Shown: positions 1 to 9,219 of the stretch, in pieces
Numbering within the stretch: position 1 is the stretch's first letter
Layout of the letters: every line of letters starts with the position of its first letter
Notes under the pieces: generated by a model
Database searches by the model: none
Told to the model about the DNA's origin: nothing
The model's input: the letters and a program-made list of their open reading frames with translations, nothing else
Made by a program: the position numbers and the translations under genes
Source: Thermophilibacter gallinarum
Lineage (GTDB): Bacteria > Actinomycetota > Coriobacteriia > Coriobacteriales > Atopobiaceae
Assembly (NCBI RefSeq): GCF_014982725.1
Contig: NZ_JADCJZ010000002.1
Location: 310,001-374,000 of the forward strand
DNA: 64,000 nucleotides
Direction of reading: 5' to 3'

Positions 1-212
1 GTGCCGCCGAAGGCCAGGTGGTTGGGCGTCTTGAAGAGCACGAGCGCCGCGGCCGTGAGGATGAGGCCCACGTTGAGTAGGGCGAAGAACTGCGGGAAGC
101 TGTAGGCCATGCGCCGGCGCGAGAGCTTCTCGGCGCGACGCGCCTCGTCGGGCGTCATCTCCTCCGCGACCGGTTGGACGCCCTCCTCGATCTGCGCGTT
201 CTTCTCGTCCAT
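1..212 (-). CDS. YitT-like membrane protein, N-terminal part only
   Basis: The first 70 codons of a minus-strand gene run off the left edge of the window. The start ATG at 212 follows a GGAGGAG ribosome-binding site. A charged cytoplasmic head (MDEKN, EE and RR clusters) leads into a hydrophobic segment with the motif KTPNHLAFGG. The YitT family typically begins its first membrane segment this way, with a GG(T/V)SG motif next; here the sequence stops at GG. The assignment is an inference from this short piece. The head contains the GACGAGAAGAAC motif found at many gene starts in this window. Confidence 0.55.
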   Translation of the reverse strand, partial: MDEKNAQIEEGVQPVAEEMTPDEARRAEKLSRRRMAYSFPQFFALLNVGLILTAAALVLFKTPNHLAFGG

Positions 213-293
213 CGCAGCTCCTCCCGCACGAGACCACGCCCTCGCCCCGGAAGTCTAGCAGCTTGGCAGGGGCGCAGCAGCGAAAAGAGCGGG

Positions 294-713
294 CTATTCG
301 AGGCCGGCGCAATATGCCCGCGCGTCCATGCTGGGAACGGACGAGCCCGTGTAGGCGGACGCGTCTCGCGTGACGATGGCCTCGGCGCCCAAGAGCTCGG
401 CCGTGGCTCGCACGACGCCGTCCTCAAGGTCCGGCTCGTCGGAGGCGAAGGCCGTATCGAGCACCGGAACTGTGAGCTCGGCAACCTCCATGAGCGAGCG
501 GAAGTCACTGAGCCGAGCGCGAACGAGCCCCTCATCGCGATAGTGGCGGCAGAGGATGTAGTAGGCGTCCTTTATGCTCGCCGCAAGAATGACCGGTGTC
601 TTATCCTCCGACGAGAGCAGGGTCTCAAGCAGGTCAACGGCGTCGCGGTGCCGCTCGCGCGTCGCACTGAGGTAGTCGAGGATGATGTTGGTGTCGAGCA
701 CGACCCTAGCCAA
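294..713 (-). CDS. PIN-domain toxin (VapC-like ribonuclease)
   Basis: 139 residues, the usual size of a PIN-domain toxin. The N-terminus (VVLDTNIILDYL) carries the first conserved acidic residue, Asp7, and further acidic residues expected for the metal-binding pocket lie at about Asp98 (DLEDGVV) and Asp117 (IVTRD). VapC-type toxins are Mg-dependent endoribonucleases, often cutting tRNA or rRNA. The gene overlaps the upstream antitoxin gene by 8 bp, the usual coupling for type II modules. The substrate cannot be read from the sequence. Confidence 0.88.
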   Translation of the reverse strand: MARVVLDTNIILDYLSATRERHRDAVDLLETLLSSEDKTPVILAASIKDAYYILCRHYRDEGLVRARLSDFRSLMEVAELTVPVLDTAFASDEPDLEDGVVRATAELLGAEAIVTRDASAYTGSSVPSMDARAYCAGLE

Positions 714-993
714 AGCGCCTCACCCGCTCCTCGTCGAGAAGCTCGCGGTCGGAGACCGCAGCATCCCAGGCGGGCTCGCCCGCTGCGTCCCGCTCGATGG
801 ACGCCGTGAGCGCATGAAGACGCTCGAGGCGCGCGCGACGATCGGCGGCCTCGGAATCCGCCGGATGGATGACCACCCACGGCCGGTTGTTCTTGAGCAC
901 CACAAGGTTGGCCCCAAGCTCGTTGACCCGCGCGGTCAGCTCGCTGAACCGGTTCTTTGCCTCGCGCACCCCCACCGCATCAAGCTGTGCCAT
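706..993 (-). CDS. Phd/YefM-like antitoxin of the VapBC-type pair
   Basis: 95 residues. The N-terminus (AVGVREAKNRFSELTARV) matches the Phd/YefM DNA-binding fold, and the C-terminal half is charged and probably wraps the toxin. It comes first in the operon and overlaps the PIN toxin by 8 bp. Antitoxins of this class repress their own promoter, and a pair of 13-bp direct repeats lies just upstream. It is a Phd-type partner rather than an AbrB-type VapB, a common mix in PIN modules. Confidence 0.85.
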   Translation of the reverse strand: MAQLDAVGVREAKNRFSELTARVNELGANLVVLKNNRPWVVIHPADSEAADRRARLERLHALTASIERDAAGEPAWDAAVSDRELLDEERVRRFG

Positions 994-1006
994 GGCGTCC
1001 CCCTCT

Positions 1007-1039
1007 CAACGTAGCCACAGTATACCCAATGTAGCCACA
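1007..1039 (-). promoter_or_regulatory. Putative autoregulatory operator/promoter of the antitoxin-toxin pair
   Basis: Two near-identical 13-bp direct repeats, CAACGTAGCCACA (1007-1019) and CAATGTAGCCACA (1027-1039), are exactly 20 bp apart, about two helical turns. A minus-strand -10-like TATACT (1019-1024) lies between them, 25 bp before the antitoxin start. This fits an antitoxin-toxin complex binding cooperatively over its own promoter. Binding is inferred. Confidence 0.6.
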
Positions 1040-1080
1040 ATCAAGCACCCACCGAGGAAGGGGCAACCGAGAAGTACGGG

Positions 1081-1186
1081 CGGGCACGCGGCGCGACCCC
1101 CTGAGGACCGCCGCGAGTTCTTGCCGAGCGCCCTTCTCGGCAAGCTGTCTGAGCGCCGGACCTCAGGGGGTCGTGCCGCGTGCCCC
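1081..1186 (-). repeat. Conserved-core hairpin element, copy A (after gatB)
   Basis: The arms 1082-1106 and 1161-1185 are complementary over 25 bp with one G-T pair. They enclose a 54-nt core (1107-1160) that, read on the minus strand, begins TCCGGCGCTCAGACAG and contains a 9-bp inner stem (CTTGCCGAG/CTCGGCAAG) with loop AAGGGCG. The core matches the copy at 25509-25562 with only two differences, although the arms are unrelated. It starts 7 bp after the gatB stop codon and is in the sense of gatB. Confidence 0.85.
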
Positions 1187-1192
1187 GGGCCC

Positions 1193-2697
1193 CTACGACT
1201 CGAGCCGCTCCGCCAGCATCTTGTTGAAGGCCTTGGGGTTGCCGGAGCCCTTGGCAGCCTTCATGCACTGGCCCACGAGGAACCCGAGCACCTTCTTGTT
1301 GCCGTCGCGGTACTGCTGGACCTGGTCCGTGCAGCGGCCGAGCACCTCGTCCACGATGGCGCCGAGCGCGCCCTCGTCGGTGGACTGGCGCATGCCGTGG
1401 GCATCCACGTAGGCGGCCGGGTCCTCGCCGGCGCCGTTGACCGCGTCGAGTACCTCGCGCGCCTGGGCAAACGTGATCGCGTCCTCGGCGAGAAGCGCCG
1501 AGAGGCTCGCGACCTGCGCCGGCGTGAGGGCGTCGTAGCTGGGGACGAGGTTCACCATGACCTTGGCCACGGTCTCCACGTTCTTCTCGCCCGCCGCGGT
1601 CAGCGTCTCCTCGAAGAAGGCCGCGACCGCCGGGTCGCCCGCGAGCTGGGCAGCGTCGGCGTGCTTGAGGCCGAAGTCGGCCATGTAGCGGTCGCGCTTG
1701 GCGTCCGGCAGCTCCGGGATGCGCGCGCGGCAGCGGTCGACGAACTCGTCCGTGAGGTCGAAGGGCGCGAGATCCGGGTCCGGGAAGAGGCGGTAGTCGT
1801 CCGCGGTCTCCTTGACGCGCATGACCACGGTGCGCCGGCGGCTCGGCTCCCAGTGGCGCGTCTCCTGGTAGACGATGCCGCCCTCCTCAAGCACCTCGGC
1901 CTGGCGGCAGATCTCGTACTCGAGCGCGTCGTGCAGGCTCTTGAACGAGTTGATGTTCTTCATCTCGGTCTTGGTGCCAAACTTAGTCTCGCCGCGGCGT
2001 CGCAGCGAGATGTTGCCGTCGCAGCGCATCGAGCCGCTCTCGAGCGAGCAGTCGGAGATGCCGAGCGTGAGGAAGGTCTGGCGCAGCTTCTCCATGAAGA
2101 GGCGCGCCTCCTCGGGCGTGCGCAGGTCGGGCTCGGTGACGAGCTCGATCAGCGGCGTGCCGCAGCGGTTGTAGTCGATGAGGGACTCGGTGGCCGCGGT
2201 GATGCGACCCTCCTCGCCGCCCACGTGCACCATCTTGGCGGCGTCCTCCTCCATGTGGATGCGCAGGATCCGGATGGGCGCCACGTAGCCGCCGTCGGCG
2301 TCCTTCTCGACCGTGTCGTCCGGGCGCTCCTTGGCGCCGGCGCCGGAGACCTCCAGGTCCAGGTGGCCGTGCATGCAGAACGCCACGGGACCCTGCGTGG
2401 TCTGGAAGTTCTTGGCCATGTCCGGGTAGAAGTAGTGCTTCCGGTAGAACATGGAGTGGCGCATGATCTCGCAGTTGGTGGCCAGGCCCGCCATGACGAT
2501 CGACTCGATGGCCTTCTCGTTGGGCACGGGCAGTGCGCCCGGCATGCCCAGGCAGACGGGGCAGACGTTGGTGTTGGGCTCGTCGTCGTGGGAGAGGCGG
2601 CAGTTGCAGAACATCTTGGTCTCGAGCGTGGTGAGCTCGGTGTGGACCTCAAGGCCGATCACGGCCTCCCAGTCCTTGAGGACCTCGGCGAGCTTCT

Positions 2698-2701
<4 letters not shown>
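1193..2701 (-). CDS. gatB: Aspartyl/glutamyl-tRNA amidotransferase subunit B
   Basis: 502 residues, slightly longer than the ~480 typical of GatB. It starts near KDWEAVIGLEVHTEL, the signature of the GatB/GatE cradle domain, and ends in a helical GatB/YqeY tail (PKAFNKMLAERLES). With GatA and GatC it converts Glu-tRNA(Gln), and often Asp-tRNA(Asn), to the amidated forms. GatB binds the tRNA and carries the kinase activity. It overlaps gatA by 4 bp as the last gene of gatCAB. A hairpin element follows 7 bp after the stop. Confidence 0.97.
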
Positions 2702-4199
<1,498 letters not shown>

Positions 4200-4200
<1 letters not shown>

Positions 4201-4517
4201 CAGCGGTCACCCCCCTGGTCGCCGAGGATGGACGGCACACGGAAGCTGCGGTCGCGGGACGCGCCGGCGTTGGACAGCGCCACGTCCACGCTCAGGTGGC
4301 GCACCTCCTCGTCCGGCACGTCGTCGGCCATCACGTTGGAGAGGTCGCCGATGGGGTGGAACGTGGGCTCCACGCCCTCGAGGTCGTACTGGCGGATGGG
4401 CTCGAGCAGGTCAATCGCGCTGTTCATGTACGCGGTCATCTCGTCGAGCTCCTCGGGCGTGAGCGCGATGCGCGCGTAGTCCGCGATGCCCGCGACGTCT
4501 TCTCTGGTAAGGGGCAT
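4200..4517 (-). CDS. gatC: Aspartyl/glutamyl-tRNA amidotransferase subunit C
   Basis: 105 residues with the GatC pattern: an N-terminal helix (LTREDVAGIADYARIALTPEE), then a long loop with FHPIGDLSNVMADDVP that wraps GatA and GatB. It stabilises the heterotrimer. ATG at 4517 follows AGGAGG. It is the first gene of gatCAB, with a candidate promoter just upstream. Confidence 0.96.
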
Positions 4518-4543
4518 GGGTCCTCCTATCTACACTGCGCACC

Positions 4544-4572
4544 ATTCTACGACAGGGCGCGCCGCCGAGAAG
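4544..4572 (-). promoter_or_regulatory. Candidate gatCAB promoter
   Basis: On the minus strand, TAGAAT (4544-4549) lies 27 bp before the gatC start and resembles a -10 box. Seventeen bases further upstream is CTTCTC (4567-4572), part of the recurring GTTCTTCTCG motif, where a -35 box would be. The -35 match to TTGACA is poor, so this could be an activator site instead. Confidence 0.4.
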
Positions 4573-4685
4573 AACCGTGTCGCAGCCTTGCAACCTTACG
4601 AAAGCGAAAGCAAGCAGTAAGCCGCATCGATGGCTCCCGCGTGCCCCGCCTGCGAGGATTGGGCCAGCAACCGAAGGAGGTCACC

Positions 4686-4781
4686 ATGAACAAGCTCGTC
4701 TTCATCGCACTCGTGGTCATCGCCGGCCTGGCCGTCATCCTCGACGACGGACGCGTCCGCCCGCGCCGCCACCGCCACTAG
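4686..4781 (+). CDS. 31-residue small membrane protein
   Basis: A short ORF behind a strong GAAGGAGGTCACC ribosome-binding site. The product starts MNKLVFIALVVIAGLAVIL, a single hydrophobic helix, and ends in an Arg/His-rich tail (RVRPRRHRH). The shape is that of a one-pass membrane microprotein. I do not recognise a family. Its stop codon overlaps that of the convergent transporter gene by 4 bp (CTAG, 4778-4781). The main support is the ribosome-binding site and the membrane-helix pattern; no homologue is claimed. Confidence 0.55.
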   Translation: MNKLVFIALVVIAGLAVILDDGRVRPRRHRH

Positions 4782-5758
4782 CGAGCGCCCGGGTCGCGCG
4801 GGCCCCGCCCGTCACCGCGGGCCCGCCGCAGCCGACGCAGCAGGCTGCCGAACCCGGCGGCGAGCACCTGCTGGAAGAGCGTCCCTATGACCACCGGGAA
4901 CATCACCTCGCCGGGGAAGTACTCCCCCGCGATCACGGCGCCGGCGGAGATGTTGCGCATCCCCACGAGATAGGTCATCGAGACCTCCTGCTCGTGCGAC
5001 AGGCGCAGCGTCCGCGCGGCGAGAAGCCCGAGCGCGTAGCCGCACGCCGCGAAGGCGCCGATGAACGCGGCCACCGCCACGAGCGTGGGCGTGAGGCCGC
5101 GCACGTAGGGGGCCACGCCCGTGGAGTTGGTCAGGATCACCGCCACGAGCGCGAGCTTCGCCGCCGGGGCGATGACCGGCGAGAGCTCGCGCGCCGCCCG
5201 GCCGCGCGTGAGGTCGTTGGCCAGCGTGCCCGCAAGGGCCGGCAGCGCGATGGAGCCCACCATCTCCCCCATCATCCGCGCGGCGTCGACCTCGACCGTC
5301 TGGCCGAGGAGCGCGTGCAGGGTGAGCGGGATCGTGAAGGGGGCCGCGACCGTCGAGACGAGGATCGTGGCCAGCGAGAGCGCCGGGTCGCCGCCGAGCA
5401 TGTTGGTCCACATGGCAGACACCACGGCGACGGGCACGCAGTACTCGAGCACGATCCCGCACACGAGGTTGGGGTCGGACCCGAAGAGCGCCAGGGCGAG
5501 CGCGCAGGCAACGCACGGCATGGCCGCCACGGTGAGCGCCAGCGAGACGAGCATCGGCGCCGGGTGGCGCAGCGTGCGCCCGAGGTTGCCGAAGGTGTTG
5601 GAGAGCGCGCTCTGGAACGTCATGAACGCGAAGAGCAGCGTCACGAGCGGGCGCATGACGCCGATCTGGGGAAACAGCACGCCCAGGACGACGCAGGCCG
5701 GCGAGATGATGGCCATGTGGCTGCCGATGAGGCCGCCGAGCCGCTTCCACGCGTCCAT
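4778..5758 (-). CDS. Bile acid:sodium symporter (BASS) family transporter
   Basis: 326 residues from the ATG at 5758 (the frame extends upstream but without support), which follows a GGGGGT ribosome-binding site. About nine to ten hydrophobic segments are visible. The BASS hallmarks are GIVLEYCVPVAVVSAMW in the middle and GMRNISAGAVIAGEYFP near the C-terminus. BASS proteins couple Na+ to uptake of organic anions such as bile acids, pantothenate or keto acids; the substrate cannot be assigned. It converges on the small membrane protein with overlapping stops. Confidence 0.82.
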   Translation of the reverse strand: MDAWKRLGGLIGSHMAIISPACVVLGVLFPQIGVMRPLVTLLFAFMTFQSALSNTFGNLGRTLRHPAPMLVSLALTVAAMPCVACALALALFGSDPNLVCGIVLEYCVPVAVVSAMWTNMLGGDPALSLATILVSTVAAPFTIPLTLHALLGQTVEVDAARMMGEMVGSIALPALAGTLANDLTRGRAARELSPVIAPAAKLALVAVILTNSTGVAPYVRGLTPTLVAVAAFIGAFAACGYALGLLAARTLRLSHEQEVSMTYLVGMRNISAGAVIAGEYFPGEVMFPVVIGTLFQQVLAAGFGSLLRRLRRARGDGRGPRDPGAR

Positions 5759-5889
5759 TCCCGAGACCCCCTTCCGCCGCGACCCATGGTACTTCTCGCC
5801 GGACGGCGCCGGGCGGCTCCGTAACGCGGCGGAAAACCCGCCCGCTGGGCTATGCTGGTGGGGAACGGAGTCGTCCCCCGGAGGCACCC

Positions 5890-6714
5890 ATGACAGACGC
5901 TCGCGACATACGGCTTCTTGCCTTTGACCTCGACGGCACCTTCCTCATGCCCGACAAGTCCGTCTCGCCGCGGGCGAGAAGGGCCGTGCTCGCGCTGCGC
6001 GAGCGCGGGATCGAGCCCGTCCCCACGACCGGGCGCATCTACCAGACGCTCTTCGACCGCGTGCTCGGCATGCACGGCTTCCGCTACGCGATCGCGGCCA
6101 ACGGGGCGGTGGTGCTCGACGTGGAGCGCCGTCACTTCTACGTCCACGAGGTCGTCGACGCGGGCGTCGCCGCGGAGCTCGTGCGCGCGCTCGAGCGCCC
6201 CGGGGTCGTGACCTACACCTGCCTCGACGACGCGACGGGCACGCGCCTGGGCTCCAGCGTAAGCGAGGAGGACTACCTGCGCGTGCGCGGTGACGCCCCC
6301 TGGAGCGAGGACCTCGTCGAGAACGTCCCCGACGTCGTGGCCGGCTCCGGCTGCGGCGTGCTCAAGGTGGGCGCCCACTTCGTCGACCCCTGGCGCTACG
6401 ACGACTTCGCGCCGCTCGCGGAGCGCTTCGACCTGGAGCCGGCGGCGTCGGCGACCGGCAACGCCGAGTTCGGCCCGCGCGACGTGACCAAGGCGACGGG
6501 GCTTCTCGCCCTCTGCGACGCCATCGGGCTCGACCCCGGGCACGTCTGCGCCATCGGCGACGCGGGCAACGACTCCGACCTGCTGCGGACGGCCGGCCTG
6601 GGCGTGGCCATGGGCAACGCGAGCGACGAGGCGCGCGCCGCGGCGGACCTCGTCGCGCCTCGCAACGACGAGGACGGCTTCGCGCGGTTCGTCGAGGACG
6701 TCCTGCTCGCGTGA
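5890..6714 (+). CDS. Cof-type HAD-family phosphatase
   Basis: 274 residues. Motif I, FDLDGTF, places the nucleophile at Asp13 and the acid/base at Asp15. The C-terminal GDAGNDSDLL motif near residue 220 binds Mg2+. A cap domain inserted between them makes it a Cof/type IIB HAD, whose members dephosphorylate sugar phosphates, pyridoxal phosphate or flavin intermediates. The start follows GGAGG. The substrate is not predictable from sequence. Confidence 0.93.
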   Translation: MTDARDIRLLAFDLDGTFLMPDKSVSPRARRAVLALRERGIEPVPTTGRIYQTLFDRVLGMHGFRYAIAANGAVVLDVERRHFYVHEVVDAGVAAELVRALERPGVVTYTCLDDATGTRLGSSVSEEDYLRVRGDAPWSEDLVENVPDVVAGSGCGVLKVGAHFVDPWRYDDFAPLAERFDLEPAASATGNAEFGPRDVTKATGLLALCDAIGLDPGHVCAIGDAGNDSDLLRTAGLGVAMGNASDEARAAADLVAPRNDEDGFARFVEDVLLA

Positions 6715-6913
6715 CGGCGGCGGCCCGCGCGCACCGATGACTGACGGCTTCTGCGCACCGCGGCGGCCCGCTTGCCCCCGCGGGCGGGAAAACTTGTCAC
6801 TCAAGCTGGAGCCGGCGACTGCCGCAGGCGACCGCCGCAGGCGATCGCCGGCACTAAAATGCCCCCGGGCAAGTAGGAATTATATCGACCGCGAGGTTTT
6901 TCTCGCCTGCGGC

Positions 6914-6941
6914 TTGTCTTTAATTCCCCACTCATTACTAT
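6914..6941 (+). promoter_or_regulatory. Candidate suf operon promoter
   Basis: In an AT-rich patch of the 280-bp gap before sufC, TTGTCT (6914-6919) and TACTAT (6936-6941) are separated by 16 bp, a plausible sigma-70 pair ending 53 bp before the sufC ATG. The gap also holds a GC-rich dyad near 6790-6830 with GCCGCAGGCGA repeated twice. An Rrf2-type operator could overlap this patch, but I cannot define one. Confidence 0.4.
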
Positions 6942-6994
6942 GAATTAGGCAAATGAGCGCGCGGGCCGCACGCCCGCGAGACGAAAGGCACAAC

Positions 6995-7801
6995 ATGGCA
7001 TCTCAGCTGCTCAACGTGAGCTCGCTTTCCGCGGGCACCGAGGACAAGCCCATCCTGCACGGCGTCGACCTGGCCGTGGGCACCGGCGAGTGTCACGTCC
7101 TCATGGGTCCCAACGGCGCCGGCAAGTCCACGCTCGGCCACGTCATCATGGGCGACCCCGCCTACCGCGTGACCTCCGGGCGCATCGAGTTCGACGGCAC
7201 GGACGTCACCGAGCTCTCCGCCGACAAGCGCTCGCTCGCCGGCATCTTCCTCTCCTACCAGGCACCCGTGGAGGTGCCCGGCGTGCCGCTCTACAGCTTC
7301 CTGCGCTCGATCTGCCAGATGCGCCCGGAGCTCAAGACCACCGCGCGCAAGTTCCGCGAGCGCGTGGGCGCCATCGCCGACCAGCTGGAGCTCGACCAGG
7401 GCTTCCTCATGCGCGAGCTCAACGTGGGCTTCTCCGGCGGCGAGAAGAAGAAGATCGAGATGCTCCAGCTCCTTTTGCTCCAGCCCAAGCTGGCCATCCT
7501 CGACGAGACCGACTCGGGCCTGGACGTGGACGCGCTGGGCATCGTCTCCCGCGGCATCCAGGCCTACCGCGAGCAGGTGGGCGGCGCGCTCATCGTGATC
7601 ACGCACAACACGCGCATCCTCGAGCGCCTGGAGGTCGACCGCACCCACGTCATGGTCCACGGCCGCATGGTGGCCGAGGGCCCGGCCGACCTCATCGCCG
7701 ACATCGACAGGAACGGCTTCGAGCGCTTCGAGCGCGCGGGCGAGAAGGACGAGGCATGCGCCGAGTGTCCGGGATGCCCCATGGTCGGTGATGCCGAGTG
7801 A
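6995..7801 (+). CDS. sufC: Fe-S assembly ATPase SufC
   Basis: 268 residues from the ATG at 6995, preferred over an upstream in-frame ATG at 6953 because GAAAGG precedes it and the protein then begins like other SufC proteins. Walker A is GPNGAGKST (38-46), the signature is FSGGEKKK and Walker B is AILDETDSGLD. SufC is the cytosolic ATPase of the SufBCD scaffold that builds Fe-S clusters. The first gene of sufCBDSU; its stop overlaps the sufB start by 4 bp. Confidence 0.97.
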   Translation: MASQLLNVSSLSAGTEDKPILHGVDLAVGTGECHVLMGPNGAGKSTLGHVIMGDPAYRVTSGRIEFDGTDVTELSADKRSLAGIFLSYQAPVEVPGVPLYSFLRSICQMRPELKTTARKFRERVGAIADQLELDQGFLMRELNVGFSGGEKKKIEMLQLLLLQPKLAILDETDSGLDVDALGIVSRGIQAYREQVGGALIVITHNTRILERLEVDRTHVMVHGRMVAEGPADLIADIDRNGFERFERAGEKDEACAECPGCPMVGDAE

Positions 7802-9219
7802 GCGAGGAGCGCCGCCGCACCGAGGTCGCCGACGTCGATCGCTCCCTCTACGACTTCACAAAGTCCGAGGAGGGCTACGAGCGCTACGACGACGGCCTGA
7901 CGCCGGAGATCGTCCGCGCAATCTCCGCCAAGAAGGACGAGCCGGAGTGGATGCTCGAGATGCGCCTGCGCGCGCTCGACCTCTACCACGCGCGCGAGAT
8001 GGCGCCGAACTGGGGCCCGAGCATTGCAGGCCTGGACCTGGACCACATCTCCACGTACGTCTCGCCCAAGACCAAGCAGGCCAAGAGCTGGGACGACGTC
8101 CCCGAGGACATCAAGGACACCTTCGAGCGCCTGGGCATCCCCGAGGCGGAGCGCGAGAGCCTCGCCGGCGTGGGCGCCCAGTACGACTCCGAGATCGTCT
8201 ACCACAACATGCGCGAGGAGGTGGCCGAGCAGGGCGTCATCTACACCACGATCGAGGACGCCCTCCACGACCCGAAGTGGGAGCCGGTGGTGCACGAGTA
8301 CTTCGGCACGCTGATCCCGCCCACCGACCACAAGTTCGCGGCACTGCACTACGCCGTCTGGAGCGGCGGCTCCTTCGTCTACGTGCCCGCCGGCGTGACG
8401 CTGCCCTACCCGCTGCAGAGCTACTTCCGCCTCAACGCCGCGGGCGCGGGCCAGTTCGAGCACACGCTCATCATCGTCGAGCCCGGCGCCGACCTGCACT
8501 TCATCGAGGGCTGCTCCGCACCCAAGTACTACGAGGCCAACCTCCACGCGGGAGCGGTGGAGCTCTTCGTGAAGGACGGCGCGCGCCTGCGCTACTCCAC
8601 GATCGAGAACTGGTCCAAGAACATGTACAACCTCAACACCAAGCGCGCCACGATCGGCGCCGACGCCAAGATGGAGTGGGTCTCCGGCTCCTTCGGCAGC
8701 CACGTGAGCTACCTCTACCCCACCACGATCATGGTGGGCGACCGCGGCACCTGCGAGTTCACCGGCATCACCTTCGCCGGCGCCACGCAGGACCTGGACA
8801 CCGGCTGCAAGGTAATCATGAACGGCGCGGACACCACGGCGTCCGTCTCCACGAAGTCCATCTCCAAGGACGGCGGCGTGAACACGTTCCGCAGCTCCGT
8901 GGTGATCGGCCGGCACGCGGACCGCGCGCGGTGCAGCGTGAGCTGCCAGAGCCTCATGCTCGACGACATCTCCCGCTCCGACACCATCCCCGCGATGGAC
9001 GTGCGCAACGCCACCGCGCAGGTGGGCCACGAGGCAACGATCGGCCGCATCTCGGACGACACGGTGCTCTACCTCATGAGCCGCGGCTGCTCCGAGGCCG
9101 AGGCGCGCACGCTCGTGGTCAACGGCTTTGCCAACCCCGTCTCCAAGGAGCTCCCGATGGAGTACGCCGTGGAGATGAACAACCTCATCAAGCTCGAGAT
9201 GGAAGGGGCGATCGGATGA
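7798..9219 (+). CDS. sufB: Fe-S scaffold subunit SufB
   Basis: 473 residues starting at a GTG that overlaps the sufC stop. The family regions are clear: PTDHKFAALHYAVWSGGSFVYVP, a beta-helix core with the Cys-containing FIEGCSAPKYYEANLHAG, and the C-terminal DDTVLYLMSRGCSEAEA. SufB with SufD and SufC forms the scaffold on which nascent clusters assemble. Length is typical. It overlaps sufD at both ATG options near 9216. Confidence 0.97.
   Translation: MSEERRRTEVADVDRSLYDFTKSEEGYERYDDGLTPEIVRAISAKKDEPEWMLEMRLRALDLYHAREMAPNWGPSIAGLDLDHISTYVSPKTKQAKSWDDVPEDIKDTFERLGIPEAERESLAGVGAQYDSEIVYHNMREEVAEQGVIYTTIEDALHDPKWEPVVHEYFGTLIPPTDHKFAALHYAVWSGGSFVYVPAGVTLPYPLQSYFRLNAAGAGQFEHTLIIVEPGADLHFIEGCSAPKYYEANLHAGAVELFVKDGARLRYSTIENWSKNMYNLNTKRATIGADAKMEWVSGSFGSHVSYLYPTTIMVGDRGTCEFTGITFAGATQDLDTGCKVIMNGADTTASVSTKSISKDGGVNTFRSSVVIGRHADRARCSVSCQSLMLDDISRSDTIPAMDVRNATAQVGHEATIGRISDDTVLYLMSRGCSEAEARTLVVNGFANPVSKELPMEYAVEMNNLIKLEMEGAIG

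Noticed and set aside
5756-5887. N-terminal extension of the BASS transporter to 5887
   Set aside because: The added 43 residues are not hydrophobic or conserved-looking and would overlap the upstream divergent region. The internal ATG has the ribosome-binding site.
6780-6860. Another conserved-core hairpin before sufC
   Set aside because: The GCCGGCGA/TCGCCGGC dyad and GCCGCAGGCGA repeats form a simple hairpin, but none of the core sequence of the hairpin families is present.
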